Below, in pieces: positions 34,061-43,561 of a stretch of 64,000 bases of DNA. The translations under genes were made by a program, and so were the position numbers. Source of the DNA: Polaromonas sp. CF318 (lineage in GTDB: Bacteria > Pseudomonadota > Gammaproteobacteria > Burkholderiales > Burkholderiaceae_C); assembly GCF_000282655.1 (NCBI RefSeq), contig NZ_AKIV01000046.1, positions 101,037 to 165,036 on the forward strand, written 5' to 3'. The notes beneath the pieces are model-generated. The model did not search any database. It had not been told where the DNA came from and saw only the letters and a program-made list of their open reading frames with translations. Numbering within the stretch: the stretch's first letter is position 1; each line of letters opens with the position of its first letter.

Positions 34061-35068
34061 ATGTCCCAAAAAATCTCACTGACCCGCTACCTGGTGGAGC
34101 AGCAGCGCATGGACGGCCACATCCCCTCGCAGCTGCGCCTGCTGCTCGAAGTGGTGGCCCGCGCCTGCAAAAGCATCAGCCAGGCCGTCAACAAAGGCGC
34201 GCTGGGCGGCGTGCTGGGCACCGCCTCCAGCGAGAACGTGCAAGGCGAGGTCCAGAAAAAACTCGACATCATCGCCAACGAGGTGCTGATCGAGGCCAAT
34301 GAATGGGGCGGCCACCTGGCGGCCATGGCCTCGGAGGAAATGGACAGCATTTACGTGGTGCCCAACCGCTACCCCCAGGGTGAATACCTGCTGCTGTTCG
34401 ACCCCCTCGACGGCTCCAGCAACATCGACGTCAACGTCAGCATCGGCACCATCTTCAGCGTGCTCAAAAAGCCCGAAGGCCATGCCGGCGTCGAGGAAAA
34501 AGACTTCCTGCAGGCCGGCAACAAGCAGGTCGCGGCCGGCTACTGCATTTACGGCCCGCAGACCACCCTGGTGCTGACGGTGGGCGACGGCGTAGCCATG
34601 TTCACGCTGGACCGCGAACAGGGCTCCTTTGTGCTGACCGAAGAAAACGTCAGGATTCCCGAGGACACCAAGGAATTCGCCATCAACATGAGCAACATGC
34701 GGCACTGGGACGCGCCGGTCAAACGCTACATCGACGAATGCCTTCAAGGCAAGGAAGGCCCGCGCGGCAAGGACTTCAACATGCGCTGGATCGCCTCCAT
34801 GGTGGCCGACGTGCACCGCATCCTGACCCGCGGCGGCGTTTTTATGTACCCCTGGGACAAACGCGAGCCCGAAAAAGCCGGCAAACTGCGCCTGATGTAC
34901 GAAGCCAACCCCATGAGCTGGCTGGTCGAACAAGCCGGCGGCGCCGCCACCAACGGCAAACAACGCATCCTGGATTTGCAACCCACCAAGCTCCACGAAC
35001 GCGTCAGCGTGATGCTCGGCTCCAAAAATGAGGTCGAACGGGTGACCTCCTACCACTCCGGGCTATAA
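34061..35068 (+). CDS. fbp: Fructose-1,6-bisphosphatase, class I
   Basis: 335-residue gluconeogenic enzyme that dephosphorylates fructose-1,6-bisphosphate. The metal-binding signature [13 protein letters not shown] is at about residues 113-125, and [14 protein letters not shown] and [16 protein letters not shown] are conserved class I blocks. The ATG was chosen because the [12 protein letters not shown]-terminus is typical and a GGAG lies upstream; the open frame further upstream overlaps the TPR gene in another frame. Its TAA stop lies inside the -10 element of the tRNA-Thr promoter. Confidence 0.95.
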   Translation: MSQKISLTRYLVEQQRMDGHIPSQLRLLLEVVARACKSISQAVNKGALGGVLGTASSENVQGEVQKKLDIIANEVLIEANEWGGHLAAMASEEMDSIYVVPNRYPQGEYLLLFDPLDGSSNIDVNVSIGTIFSVLKKPEGHAGVEEKDFLQAGNKQVAAGYCIYGPQTTLVLTVGDGVAMFTLDREQGSFVLTEENVRIPEDTKEFAINMSNMRHWDAPVKRYIDECLQGKEGPRGKDFNMRWIASMVADVHRILTRGGVFMYPWDKREPEKAGKLRLMYEANPMSWLVEQAGGAATNGKQRILDLQPTKLHERVSVMLGSKNEVERVTSYHSGL

Positions 35069-35069
35069 T
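35042..35069 (+). promoter_or_regulatory. Promoter for tRNA-Thr overlapping the fbp stop
   Basis: GTGACC (35042-35047), a 16-bp spacer and a perfect TATAAT (35064-35069) lie 22 bp before the tRNA 5' end. The TAA of TATAAT is the fbp stop codon. Confidence 0.6.
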
Positions 35070-35091
35070 CTCGGGCTGTATTCCAAAATAA

Positions 35092-35167
35092 GCCGGTGTA
35101 GCTCAGTCGGTAGAGCAGCTCATTCGTAATGAGAAGGTCGGGTGTTCGATTCATCTCTCCGGCACCA
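35092..35167 (+). tRNA. tRNA-Thr (anticodon CGT)
   Basis: 76-nt cloverleaf starting GCCGGTGTAGCTCAGT and ending with an encoded CCA. The anticodon loop TTCGTAA gives CGT, which reads ACG threonine codons. The acceptor stem has a T-T mismatch at its sixth pair, and the anticodon stem begins with a G-A pair. The T arm (GGGTG/CATCT) contains G-T wobbles, so the gene looks functional but imperfect. A strong terminator follows directly. Confidence 0.93.
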
Positions 35168-35172
35168 ATATC

Positions 35173-35205
35173 AGCCCCTGTTTCGCAAGAAACAGGGGCT
35201 TTTTT
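35173..35205 (+). terminator. Rho-independent terminator after tRNA-Thr
   Basis: AGCCCCTGTTTC-GCAA-GAAACAGGGGCT is a 12-bp perfect stem with a GCAA tetraloop followed by a T run. Confidence 0.93.
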
Positions 35206-35342
35206 CATGTCCTTCCGGTTTTTCAGCAGGACGATGGCTACAGCCAATGAGTACCTTGGTCGTACCGGGGAAGCCCTGCCCCGACGGCGTTGCGTATTGA
35301 AGGCCTTTGCCTAAGAATGGACCCGAACAACGGGAGGTTCTT

Positions 35343-36233
35343 ATGAAGACACCATTTCTAGGACTGTTGCCGGCCGCTTTGGCCCTGCTGGCCGTCGCCA
35401 TGCCGCAAGAGGTACTCGCCCAGGCCACACTGGAAAAAATCAAGAGCCGGGGCCAGATCAATGTGGGCTACCGCGCGCTGGCGGCGCCCTTCTCGTATCA
35501 CCAGACGCCGGAAAAGCCGATGGGCTACAGCATCGAGTTCTGCAAACCCATGATCGAGCGCCTGCGCCAGGCCGCGGGCAACAAGAACCTGCCGGTGCGC
35601 TACATCGAAACCGAACTGGATGTTCGCGTCCGCCTGCTGGCCGAGGGCAGTGTGGACCTGCTCTGCGAGAACGTGACCGACACGCCCGAGCGCCGCGCGC
35701 GCATGGAATTTTCGACGCCGATTTTTGTCGACGCCGTGCAGGTGGCGGTGCGCAACAAGGACATGATCAGCACGCTGGAGCAGCTCAAGGGCAAAAGCAT
35801 TGTCGGCATTGACGGCAGCACCGTGGTGCCGGCCCTTGACCGCTATGCGCAATCGCACTCGCTGACCTGGCAGCACGCCAAGGCCGTCAACCCCGACGCG
35901 GCGCTGGGGCAGTTGCAGCTGGGCTGGGCGGCCGGTTATGCGCGTGACGGCGTGATGCTGGCGGCGCAACTCGCCAGCCTGCCCGACGCCGGCAACTACA
36001 CCATCCTGCCGGAGCGCCTGTCGGTGGAGACCATCGCCATCGGCTACCGCAAGGGCGACGCGGCCATGGGCGCGCTGGTCAATGCCTCCATCAAGGAATC
36101 CATGCGCAGCGGTGCGGCGCAGCGCTGGTACGAGCAGTGGTTTTTAAAGCCGGCCAAGCCCGGCGGCAAGCCGCTGTTCACGGCCATGCCGGCGGAAATG
36201 AAAACGCTGTTTGACGCCGCCAAGGCGAACTGA
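35343..36233 (+). CDS. Periplasmic amino-acid-type ABC transporter substrate-binding protein
   Basis: 296 residues. A Sec signal peptide (about residues 1-26, ending VLAQA) precedes a type 2 periplasmic binding protein (SBP family 3) domain: INVGYRALAAPFSYH, GYSIEFCKPMIERL, GSVDLLCENVTDTPERR, IVGIDGST. The GGGAGG site 5-11 bp before the chosen ATG decides the start. No permease or ATPase gene is adjacent, so it is an orphan binding protein that may work with a transporter elsewhere or as a sensor. The ligand is probably a polar amino acid, by family only. Confidence 0.85.
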   Translation: MKTPFLGLLPAALALLAVAMPQEVLAQATLEKIKSRGQINVGYRALAAPFSYHQTPEKPMGYSIEFCKPMIERLRQAAGNKNLPVRYIETELDVRVRLLAEGSVDLLCENVTDTPERRARMEFSTPIFVDAVQVAVRNKDMISTLEQLKGKSIVGIDGSTVVPALDRYAQSHSLTWQHAKAVNPDAALGQLQLGWAAGYARDGVMLAAQLASLPDAGNYTILPERLSVETIAIGYRKGDAAMGALVNASIKESMRSGAAQRWYEQWFLKPAKPGGKPLFTAMPAEMKTLFDAAKAN

Positions 36234-36262
36234 CGGGGCCCACGCGGGCGGGCCGGCATTGC

Positions 36263-37144
36263 TCAGGCGCCGGCGGGCGGCGGGGCGTCCTCGGGCGTGA
36301 TGAAGGAGTCTTCCCATGGCACGGCGAACTGGTGGTCGGCGTTGTCGTGAACAATGCCGGAGCCGGTGCTCAGCGGGTCGAAGTTGGTGAAGCGTATCTT
36401 GCGGTTGCGCTCCAGCTTGGCGCGCAGGCTGCTGCGGGCGGCGGTGATGGCAGCCAGGTCTACTTGGGCGGCCTGCTCCACCGGCTTCAAAGAACTTGCC
36501 TGCGGCGCATCGGCGACCAGGGCGCTGCCGTCGGCCGCGCGCATGGTGTCGGGCACGGTGGCCAGGGCGTCAGCGTCAGCCTCCAGCGGCCAGGCCATGG
36601 GCGGCTCGCCGAGCACGGCCGGCGAGGACGGCTCGTCATCGTCCGACAAATCGATTTCACCAAGAAAGGCGGCGCGCACGTCTTCCAGCGTGGGCAGGTT
36701 GCCGGCGCGCACCACGGCGTAGGCGATGCCGCATTCGGCGAAGAGTTTTCGCTTGAGGTCGCGGTTGCTGGCGCGCAGGCCCTGCGGGCCGGGGACGTCC
36801 AGGCAGCCGATGACGGTGCCGTCGGCGGCGCAGACCGTGAAGCTGCAATAGACGTTTTTGAGCAGTTCGTAGGAACGCTGGCCTTCGGCCTCGTTGCGCG
36901 GCGAGACAAAACGGATGACCGGAACCTTGACCACCACATGGTGGTCGAAAAACGCGCGCTGCAGCCAGTGCCAGACTTCCTGCTCGGCATCGAGCAGCAA
37001 AGGCCTGGCCTGCAAATGCCACTGCGCGGGAATACGCCTTTTTTTTCGGGCGGCACGCGCCAGCCAGCCATGATGGCATGCCGCCCCCGTCGCCATCCCC
37101 GACACCGCCGTTGCCGTCAGCGCCAACACAAAAACATCAAACAT
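36263..37144 (-). CDS. DUF2726 domain protein
   Basis: 293 residues. A hydrophobic N-terminal segment (about residues 4-24) could anchor it to the membrane. The DUF2726 core follows (about 47-165): LLLDAEQEVWHWLQRAF, VVVKVPVIRFV, CSFTVCAADGTVIGCLDV, NRDLKRKLFAECGIAYAVV. DUF2726 has a restriction-nuclease-like layout in some predictions, but here the acidic/lysine pattern is not clear enough to call a nuclease. The C-terminal half is variable. It is convergent with the binding protein gene. The 165 bp upstream hold nothing recognised. Confidence 0.7.
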   Translation of the reverse strand: MFDVFVLALTATAVSGMATGAACHHGWLARAARKKRRIPAQWHLQARPLLLDAEQEVWHWLQRAFFDHHVVVKVPVIRFVSPRNEAEGQRSYELLKNVYCSFTVCAADGTVIGCLDVPGPQGLRASNRDLKRKLFAECGIAYAVVRAGNLPTLEDVRAAFLGEIDLSDDDEPSSPAVLGEPPMAWPLEADADALATVPDTMRAADGSALVADAPQASSLKPVEQAAQVDLAAITAARSSLRAKLERNRKIRFTNFDPLSTGSGIVHDNADHQFAVPWEDSFITPEDAPPPAGA

Positions 37145-37309
37145 GTGTGCCTTAACTTTTGATTCAGTTTAAACACAGCATCCGTGGTGTTACAACCATT
37201 TACGTACTGAGCTGTTGTTGCGACGTCTCATTTAGGCAATATCACCCAGCAAATGAGAACTTAATTCGGACAATCACCTGTAAGCGAGCTGAAAGCCCGG
37301 ATGCAAAAC

Positions 37310-38665
37310 TTACAGGTCGGGCGATTCCGCTTCGGGCAGCGCGCTGGCCAGCACCTTGTCGATGCGCTTGCCGTCCAGGTCCAGCACCTCGAAGCGCCAG
37401 CCCGCGCATTCGACGATCTCGGCGGTCTTGAGCAGCCGGCCCGAGACGCTTTGCAGCAGGCCGGCGACCGTGTTGTAGCGGCCCTTGCCTTCTTCGGGCA
37501 GCTCCTTGATGTCCAGCCTGGCCTTGAGTTCGGCCACGGGCATGACGCCGTCGATGAGCCAGCTGCCGTCCTCGCGTTCGGTGGCCCAGGCGTCCACCTG
37601 GGCACCGGGCTGCAGCTCGCCGGTGATGGCCTCCAGCATGTCCATGGGCGTCATCAGGCCCTGCACCACGCCGTATTCGTCGACCACAAACACCATGCGG
37701 GTGGAACGCGCACGGAACTGCTCCAGCAGTTCCATACCGGTCAGCGTCTCCGGCACGAAGACCGCCGGCACCGCGTAAGCGCCTATACGGTCGGCCACCG
37801 AGGGCACGGCGCCAGGGCCCTGGCCTTGTCCCCGGCCGGAAGCGGCCGATTGGATCTGGCCGCGCAGCGCGAGCAGCTTGGCGACGTTGACCACACCCAC
37901 CACGTCGTCCAGGCTGCCGCGGCACACCGGGTACCAGGAATGGCCGGTGGCGCCGGCCTTGTCAATGGCCTGGGCCACGGTGTCGGAGGCGTCCAGCCAT
38001 TCGATGTCGGAGCGCGGCCGCATCAGCGAGGTCAGCAGCCGGTCGTCGAGCAGGAACACGTTCTGCACCATCTGGTGTTCGTGCTCCTCGATCAGGCCGG
38101 CATCCACGCCCTCTTCCAGGCTGGCGGCGATTTCCTCCTCTGTCACGGCGCGGCCGGCCGTGTTGTCGATGCGCAGCAGCTTGAGCACCGCCTGCGTGCT
38201 GATGGACAGCAGCCTGACAAAGGGCTTGAAGCCGGTCGCCACCCACATCATGGGCCGCGACACCAGGCGCGCGACGGTTTCCGGATAGAGCTGGCCGATG
38301 CGCTTGGGCACCAGTTCGCCGAAGACGATGGTGATGAAGGTGATGACGGTCACCACCAGCGCGGTGGCGGTGATCTGGGAGGCGCGCGGCGGCGCGCCGA
38401 AGGTCTGTATCCAGGCGGCCAGGTTGTCGCTGAAGGCGGCCTCGCCGATGATGCCGTTGAGCATGCCTATGGAGGTGATGCCCACCTGCACCGACGAGAG
38501 AAACTGTGTGGGGTTGTCCAGCAGGCCCAGCGCGGATTGCGCCCCCTTGTCACCGGACTCCCCCATGGCCGTGAGCCTGGCCTTGCGGCTGGAGGCGAGG
38601 GCCATTTCCGACATGGCGAACACGCCGTTGAGCAGCGTCAAAAAAGCAATCAGCAAAAAGTCCAT
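37310..38665 (-). CDS. HlyC/CorC (CNNM-type) transporter-associated protein
   Basis: 451 residues. An N-terminal DUF21/CNNM membrane domain has four hydrophobic segments (about residues 1-22, 62-80, 95-120 and 128-148). Tandem CBS domains follow (about 212-335; MRPRSDIEWLDA, VFVVDEYGVVQGLMTPMDMLEAI). The C-terminal CorC_HlyC domain (about 350-440) begins GSWLIDGVMPVAELK. The family is linked to Mg2+ or Co2+ efflux; the old name 'hemolysin' is not supported. It is divergent from apaH, with 185 bp between them that show no other feature. Confidence 0.88.
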   Translation of the reverse strand: MDFLLIAFLTLLNGVFAMSEMALASSRKARLTAMGESGDKGAQSALGLLDNPTQFLSSVQVGITSIGMLNGIIGEAAFSDNLAAWIQTFGAPPRASQITATALVVTVITFITIVFGELVPKRIGQLYPETVARLVSRPMMWVATGFKPFVRLLSISTQAVLKLLRIDNTAGRAVTEEEIAASLEEGVDAGLIEEHEHQMVQNVFLLDDRLLTSLMRPRSDIEWLDASDTVAQAIDKAGATGHSWYPVCRGSLDDVVGVVNVAKLLALRGQIQSAASGRGQGQGPGAVPSVADRIGAYAVPAVFVPETLTGMELLEQFRARSTRMVFVVDEYGVVQGLMTPMDMLEAITGELQPGAQVDAWATEREDGSWLIDGVMPVAELKARLDIKELPEEGKGRYNTVAGLLQSVSGRLLKTAEIVECAGWRFEVLDLDGKRIDKVLASALPEAESPDL

Positions 38666-38850
38666 AGATTAGGAGTCTGGGCGGCAGGAATCCGTCAGCT
38701 GCAACGCGCGAGAAAACGGTCCATCGCGGCGCTACCGCCCGCGCCCATAGTCGGGCTATGGGCTTGTCGGTATCACCGCGCTGTCCTCGTTTTTCGCGCG
38801 TTTCGCTTCGACGGCTTCTGCCGCCCAGACTCCTAGCGCAAAATAAACAC

Positions 38851-39714
38851 ATGTCAATGTACTGTATCGGCGACCTGCAGGGTTGCGACGCGCCCCTGGG
38901 GCGGCTGCTGGAGAAGCTGGATTTCTCGCCCAGCCGCGACACGCTTTACTTCCTCGGCGACCTGGTCAACCGCGGACCCGAATCGCTCAAGGTGCTGCGC
39001 CGCCTGGCGGCCCTGGGCGACGCCGCGCAGTGCCTGCTGGGCAACCACGACCTGCATTTGTTGGCCTTGTGGCAGGGCGCGCGCAAGCCGGGCCGCCACG
39101 ACACCATGCAGGAGATCCTGCAAGCCGGCGACGCCGACAGCTTGCTCGACTGGCTGCGGCACCGCGCCATGGCGCTGCAGCGCCACGGCTGGCTCATGGT
39201 ACATGCGGGCGTGCTGCCGCAGTGGACGGCGGCGCAAACCATGGCGCTGGCGGCCGAGGTGGAACAGGTGCTGCGCGGCAGTGATCTCAAGGATTTTTTC
39301 GGCGCCATGTACGGCAACACGCCGGACCGCTGGAGCGACGGCTTGCAGGGCGCCGACCGGCTGCGCGTGGTGGTGAACGCGCTCACGCGCCTGCGCTTTT
39401 GCACACCCGAAGGCGTGATGGAGTTCGGCAGCACGGAAGGCGCCGAGGGCGCGCCCGCCGGCTACCTGCCATGGTTTGAGGTGCCCGGACGCCGCACGGC
39501 CGGCACGGCGGTGGCCTTCGGCCACTGGTCCACCCTGGCCAAGGACGGCGCCACGCCGCGCCTTCGCAACAACACCTTGCCGCTTGATACGGGCTGCGTC
39601 TGGGGCGGCTGCCTCACGGCGGCCAGGCTGGGGGCGCAAGCCGGAACGTTTGAGCTGATCGCCGTGCCCTGCGAACAGGCGCAAAAACCACGCAAGGCCG
39701 GCAAATCAGGCTGA
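38851..39714 (+). CDS. apaH: Bis(5'-nucleosyl)-tetraphosphatase (symmetrical)
   Basis: 287-residue metallophosphatase that splits Ap4A into two ADP. The phosphoesterase motifs are in order: IGDLQGC near residue 6, FLGDLVNRGPES near residue 34, and LLGNHDLHLLAL near residue 61. The C-terminal GHWSTLAK and DTGCVWGGCLTAARL are typical of ApaH. MSMYCIGD is the expected N-terminus. The stop overlaps the convergent YihY gene stop region by 9 bp, so no terminator fits between them. Confidence 0.95.
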   Translation: MSMYCIGDLQGCDAPLGRLLEKLDFSPSRDTLYFLGDLVNRGPESLKVLRRLAALGDAAQCLLGNHDLHLLALWQGARKPGRHDTMQEILQAGDADSLLDWLRHRAMALQRHGWLMVHAGVLPQWTAAQTMALAAEVEQVLRGSDLKDFFGAMYGNTPDRWSDGLQGADRLRVVVNALTRLRFCTPEGVMEFGSTEGAEGAPAGYLPWFEVPGRRTAGTAVAFGHWSTLAKDGATPRLRNNTLPLDTGCVWGGCLTAARLGAQAGTFELIAVPCEQAQKPRKAGKSG

Positions 39715-40635
39715 AGCGGGCCGGCCCCGGCCGGCTTCGTCAGCCCAGGCGCGCGCCATGCTGGCGGCCAGCAGCAGCACGGCTGACGAAAAATAAATCC
39801 ACATCAGGATCACCACCAGCGAGCCGGCCGCGCCATAGGCCGACACCACGGCGGCGGTGGAGAGATAAAAGGCCATCAGGTGCTTGCCAACCGCAAAGAG
39901 GATGGCCCCCGCGGCTGACCCCATCACCAGATAGCGTAAAGCGGGTTTGGGGCCCACGCTGATCCGCATGAGCGCCACAAACAGGAGCACGCAAAAACCG
40001 AAAGACACGAGCTCGTTGAGGACCCAGGCGACCTTCTCGATCGGCAAATAGCTGCCCGCCCAGCCCGACAGAAGGCTTAAAACGGTCGAGATCACCAGCG
40101 AAACCAGCAGCAGAAAACCAAACGCCAGAATGTAGGCCACCCCGCGCAGGCGCAGGGAAGCGCCGTGCCACCATTTTTGCTGCGGCACTTCGCCGCTGCC
40201 TTGCCGCCACAGGCGCTCAAACGCATCCTGCAATTCCGCGAACACGCCCGTCGCCCCCGACAGGAGCAGCGCAAAGGCAAACAGCGAAGCCGTAATGCCC
40301 TCCGAAGGCGCCTGGGCGCTGGACAGCGCCTGCTGCACCACCTGGGCACCCTGCGCCCCTATGACGCTGCGGATCTGGTCGACCAGGCTGGTTTCGAGAT
40401 AGGCGCGGTCCAGCCACCAGCCCAGCACGGCGACCAACAGGACCAGCAGCGGCGCCAGGCTCAGGATGCCGTAAAAAGACATGGCCGCGCTCATGCGCAT
40501 GCCGCCGGCGTCAATCCAGTGGTCAACGGCGCGCCACAAGGGGCGGAAAATTTTCAGGACTTGAGGGGAGAGCGCGGCAAACCCGAAAGCCGCCGGCGGA
40601 GAGGGCTTCAGGTCGGAATCGGATTTCGCCATCAT
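39706..40635 (-). CDS. YihY/virulence factor BrkB family membrane protein
   Basis: 309-residue inner-membrane protein with six hydrophobic segments. The family hallmark RMSAAMSFYGILSLAPLLVLL starts near residue 48, and SGATGVFAELQDAFERLW follows. The family was once called ribonuclease BN by mistake; its true function is unknown. The start is one of two adjacent ATGs (40635 or 40632); the open frame extends further upstream without family similarity. It overlaps the apaH end by 9 bp. Confidence 0.9.
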   Translation of the reverse strand: MMAKSDSDLKPSPPAAFGFAALSPQVLKIFRPLWRAVDHWIDAGGMRMSAAMSFYGILSLAPLLVLLVAVLGWWLDRAYLETSLVDQIRSVIGAQGAQVVQQALSSAQAPSEGITASLFAFALLLSGATGVFAELQDAFERLWRQGSGEVPQQKWWHGASLRLRGVAYILAFGFLLLVSLVISTVLSLLSGWAGSYLPIEKVAWVLNELVSFGFCVLLFVALMRISVGPKPALRYLVMGSAAGAILFAVGKHLMAFYLSTAAVVSAYGAAGSLVVILMWIYFSSAVLLLAASMARAWADEAGRGRPASA

Positions 40636-40722
40636 GGGGACAGCGTAAAAGGCGGGCTGCGCGGCCCGCACCGGACAGCCCCTCTAGCCGCCGTAGGCTT
40701 GGACCGACGGCGGGGCGGTTTT

Positions 40723-42168
40723 TTAGCCTGCCGTCTTGAACAGCGCCGCGACTTTTTTCTTGGGCTTGATATTGGCCGACACGCCGCTGCGCGCGGGGGC
40801 GGCCTTGGCGGCGGCTTCCCAGGCGGGCTGGGCGTCGGGCGCGGCCGTCGGTTCGTAGGGCTGGTCGAAGAAGGGGTCGCGCGGCGCGGCCGGCTGGCGG
40901 TGCGGCGTGTATTCGCGGCGCTCGCGCGGCGGGCGTGCCTCGCGCGGGCTGCCGCCGTCCTCGCCTTCGCGGTACATGCGGCGGCCGTCGTTGATGCGGC
41001 CCTGCTCCTTGATGCGCGGGCGGTCTTCCTCGAACTCGAGGGGCTCCAGCTCGATCTTGGTCTTGATCAGCTTTTCGATGTCGGCCACCAGGCGGTTGTC
41101 GCTGCTGGCCACAAAACTCACGGCCAGGCCGGAGGCGCCGGCACGGCCGGTGCGGCCTATGCGGTGCACATAGTCTTCGGCGTTGAAGGGCACGTCGAAG
41201 TTGAACACCGCCGGCACGTCCTTGATGTCCAGGCCGCGGGCGGCCACGTCGGTGCAGACCAGCAGGTCGACTTCGCCCTTCTTGAAGGCTTCCAGGGCCT
41301 TGAGGCGCTCGTCCTGGCTCTTGTCGCCGTGCAGCGCGGCGGTCTTCAGGCCCTCGCGCTCCAGCGAGCGGGCCAGGCGCGCGCAGCCCAGCTTGCTGTT
41401 GACGAACACAAAGGCCTGCTTCATGCCGCGCTCTTTGAGGATCTGGTGCAGCGCGCGGCGCTTGTCGTCGGCGCCCACGCTGTAGAAATGCTGCTCAACG
41501 GTGGAGGCCGTGGCATTGGAGCGCGCCACCTCGATGGTGACCGGGTCCTGCAGGTAGCTGGAGGCCAGGCGCTTGATTTCGGGCGAGAAGGTGGCCGAGA
41601 ACAGCAAGGTGATGCGCTGCTTGGGCAGGTAGCTCAGGATGCGCTGCAGGTCGGGCAGAAAGCCGATGTCCAGCATGCGGTCGGCTTCGTCCAGCACCAC
41701 GTATTCGACCTGGTTGAGCACCGCGTTCTTGGCCTCGATGTGGTCCAGCAGGCGGCCCGGCGTGGCCACCAGCACTTCCACGCCTTTTTTGAGCTCGGCG
41801 GTCTGCGGCTTCATGTCCATGCCGCCGAACACCACGGTGCTGCGCAGGTTGGTGTACTTGGCGTAGAGCTCGACCTGCTGGGCCACCTGCACCGCGAGTT
41901 CGCGCGTGGGCAGCAGCACCAGCGCGCGCACCGGATGGCGCGCCGGCGAGGTCGAGGGGTTTTCGTGTTTCATCATGCGCTGCAGCAGCGGCAGCGAAAA
42001 AGCGGCGGTCTTGCCGGTGCCGGTCTGCGCGGCGCCCATCACGTCCTTGCCCTGCAGCACGACCGGAATGGCCTGCTCCTGGATGGGGGTCATGGTTTCG
42101 TAGCCCATTTCGGCGACGGCGCGGGCCAGCGGTTCAGCCAGCGAAAGATTCGAAAAAGAGGATGTCAT
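40723..42168 (-). CDS. rhlE: ATP-dependent RNA helicase, RhlE-type DEAD-box
   Basis: 481 residues. Conserved DEAD-box motifs in order: Q motif (FSNLSLAEPLARAVAEMGY, PIQEQAIP), Walker A AQTGTGKT near residue 46, PTRELA, TPGRLLDH, DEAD at about 152-155, SAT, and HRIGRTGRAG near residue 340. The C-terminal 100 residues are basic and disordered (rich in Arg, Pro, Glu), as in RhlE proteins that act in ribosome assembly and RNA decay. The ATG at 42168 gives the expected MTSSFSNLSL start. Upstream in-frame sequence is not conserved. Confidence 0.92.
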   Translation of the reverse strand: MTSSFSNLSLAEPLARAVAEMGYETMTPIQEQAIPVVLQGKDVMGAAQTGTGKTAAFSLPLLQRMMKHENPSTSPARHPVRALVLLPTRELAVQVAQQVELYAKYTNLRSTVVFGGMDMKPQTAELKKGVEVLVATPGRLLDHIEAKNAVLNQVEYVVLDEADRMLDIGFLPDLQRILSYLPKQRITLLFSATFSPEIKRLASSYLQDPVTIEVARSNATASTVEQHFYSVGADDKRRALHQILKERGMKQAFVFVNSKLGCARLARSLEREGLKTAALHGDKSQDERLKALEAFKKGEVDLLVCTDVAARGLDIKDVPAVFNFDVPFNAEDYVHRIGRTGRAGASGLAVSFVASSDNRLVADIEKLIKTKIELEPLEFEEDRPRIKEQGRINDGRRMYREGEDGGSPREARPPRERREYTPHRQPAAPRDPFFDQPYEPTAAPDAQPAWEAAAKAAPARSGVSANIKPKKKVAALFKTAG

Positions 42169-42510
42169 AAGAAAGCTCTGCGTAACGCCTGCGGGTATCT
42201 CTGTCGGTGGTAGCGCGCGTATCGGGGGATGGGGTTGCCTGGGCGCGCGTGCGGCCAACAGCACAGCCGTTGGCGGGAAAGGTAACACCGCAGACCGCCC
42301 GGGTCCGCGCGATATCGACCGCGCGGCAGGGCTTGTGCAGGGCTTCCTCAGCCCCGTATTGTCGCACTTTGGGCCCATTGACTGGTTTTGCCGGGGATTC
42401 GCGGTTTCAGGGCCTGCCGGGGGCCCGGCGCCCGGGCCGCCTCCGGCCGCAAATTGCTATCAATCTTATAGCTCGAAACCACCGTCAATCAATGAATCCG
42501 GCCAGACAGG
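42169..42510. other. 342-bp intergenic region upstream of rhlE
   Basis: No gene is supported here. It should hold the rhlE promoter and leader; long 5' leaders are common for DEAD-box helicases. It contains a very GC-rich perfect hairpin GGCCCGG-CGC-CCGGGCC (42422-42438) and the second GCTAT-N7-ATAGC palindrome (42456-42472). Confidence 0.65.
42451..42480. repeat. Short intergenic palindrome, copy 2 (GCTAT-N7-ATAGC)
   Basis: AAATTGCTAT-CAATCTT-ATAGC repeats the arms and 7-nt spacer of the copy at 19639-19655. The leading AAATT and following CTCG differ from that copy. Confidence 0.55.
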
Positions 42511-43389
42511 CTACAAATTTCGGGTACTAAAGGTGTCGCAGGCCTTGACACTGCCGGTTTTAAAGCCGGTGTCGAACCAGCGCTGGCGCTGGGCGCTGGT
42601 GCCGTGGGTAAAGCTTTCGGGCACCACCGCGCCGCCGCCGGCGCGCTGCAGGGCGTCGTCGCCGATTTTGGCGGCCGCGTTCATGGCCTCCTCGACGTCG
42701 CCCTGCTCCAGGATCTGGCGGGCGTTCTGCGCGTTGTGCGCCCAGACCCCGGCAAAGCAGTCGGCCTGCAGCTCCAGCCGCACGCTCAGCGCGTTGTATT
42801 CAACCTTGCTGACCCGGCCGCGCATCTGGTCCATCTTGGCGCTGATGCCCAGCAGGTTCTGCACGTGGTGGCCCACCTCGTGCGCGATCACATAGGCCTG
42901 GGCGAAATCGCCGGGCGCGCCCAGGCGGCTGCGCAGGGTTTCGTAAAAACCGAGGTCGATGTAGACCTTCTGGTCGCCCGGGCAATAAAACGGCCCCATG
43001 GCCGCCTGCCCCTGGCCGCAGGCCGTGGGCGTGGCGCCCCGGAACAGCACCAGCCGGGGTTTCTGGTAAGTGCCGCCACCCTTGGCGAAGACGTCGGTCC
43101 AGACGTCCTCGGTGTCGGCCAGCACAGTGGAGACGAACTTGGCCATGCGGTCGTCGGCCGGCGGCCTGTGGGCCGGCCCCTGCTGCTGCACCTGGGCCGG
43201 CGGCGCGCCGCCGCTGAGCAGCCCCAGAATGGTCAGCGGGTTGATCCCGAAAATCCAGCCGCCGACCAGGGCCACCACGATGGTGCCTATGCCGATGCTG
43301 CGGCCGCCGAAGCCAAAACCGCCGCCTCCGCCGCCGTCATCGCGGCGGTCTTCGACGTTGTCGGATTCGCGATTGCCTTCCCATTTCAT
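42511..43389 (-). CDS. ypfJ: YpfJ-type putative neutral zinc metallopeptidase
   Basis: 292 residues. It starts [16 protein letters not shown], followed by a glycine-rich stretch and one transmembrane helix (about residues 33-52). The zinc-binding HEVGHH is near residue 170, with conserved blocks [29 protein letters not shown] and [13 protein letters not shown]. These define the YpfJ/KPN_02809 neutral zinc metallopeptidase family of unknown substrate. The ATG was chosen because family similarity starts at MKWEG. It is divergent from the DUF4136 lipoprotein gene. Confidence 0.92.
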   Translation of the reverse strand: MKWEGNRESDNVEDRRDDGGGGGGFGFGGRSIGIGTIVVALVGGWIFGINPLTILGLLSGGAPPAQVQQQGPAHRPPADDRMAKFVSTVLADTEDVWTDVFAKGGGTYQKPRLVLFRGATPTACGQGQAAMGPFYCPGDQKVYIDLGFYETLRSRLGAPGDFAQAYVIAHEVGHHVQNLLGISAKMDQMRGRVSKVEYNALSVRLELQADCFAGVWAHNAQNARQILEQGDVEEAMNAAAKIGDDALQRAGGGAVVPESFTHGTSAQRQRWFDTGFKTGSVKACDTFSTRNL

Positions 43390-43561
43390 GATCTTCCCCT
43401 TGTACCGTGCTTTTACCGTGCTTGTACCGTGCAATACTTGTTGGAGTCGGCACTGCCCCCACTGCCGCAATGCCCCGGGCGCGTGTCAGCGCATGCGCCG
43501 ACTTTACTTGAGCGGCGCGCCCGCCGCGGAACAAAATTGAACCCCGGTGTATCCATTTCCC

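Noticed and set aside
40688..40713. Terminator between rhlE and the YihY gene
   Set aside because: The T run is on the + strand, while both genes are on the minus strand, so the polarity is wrong.
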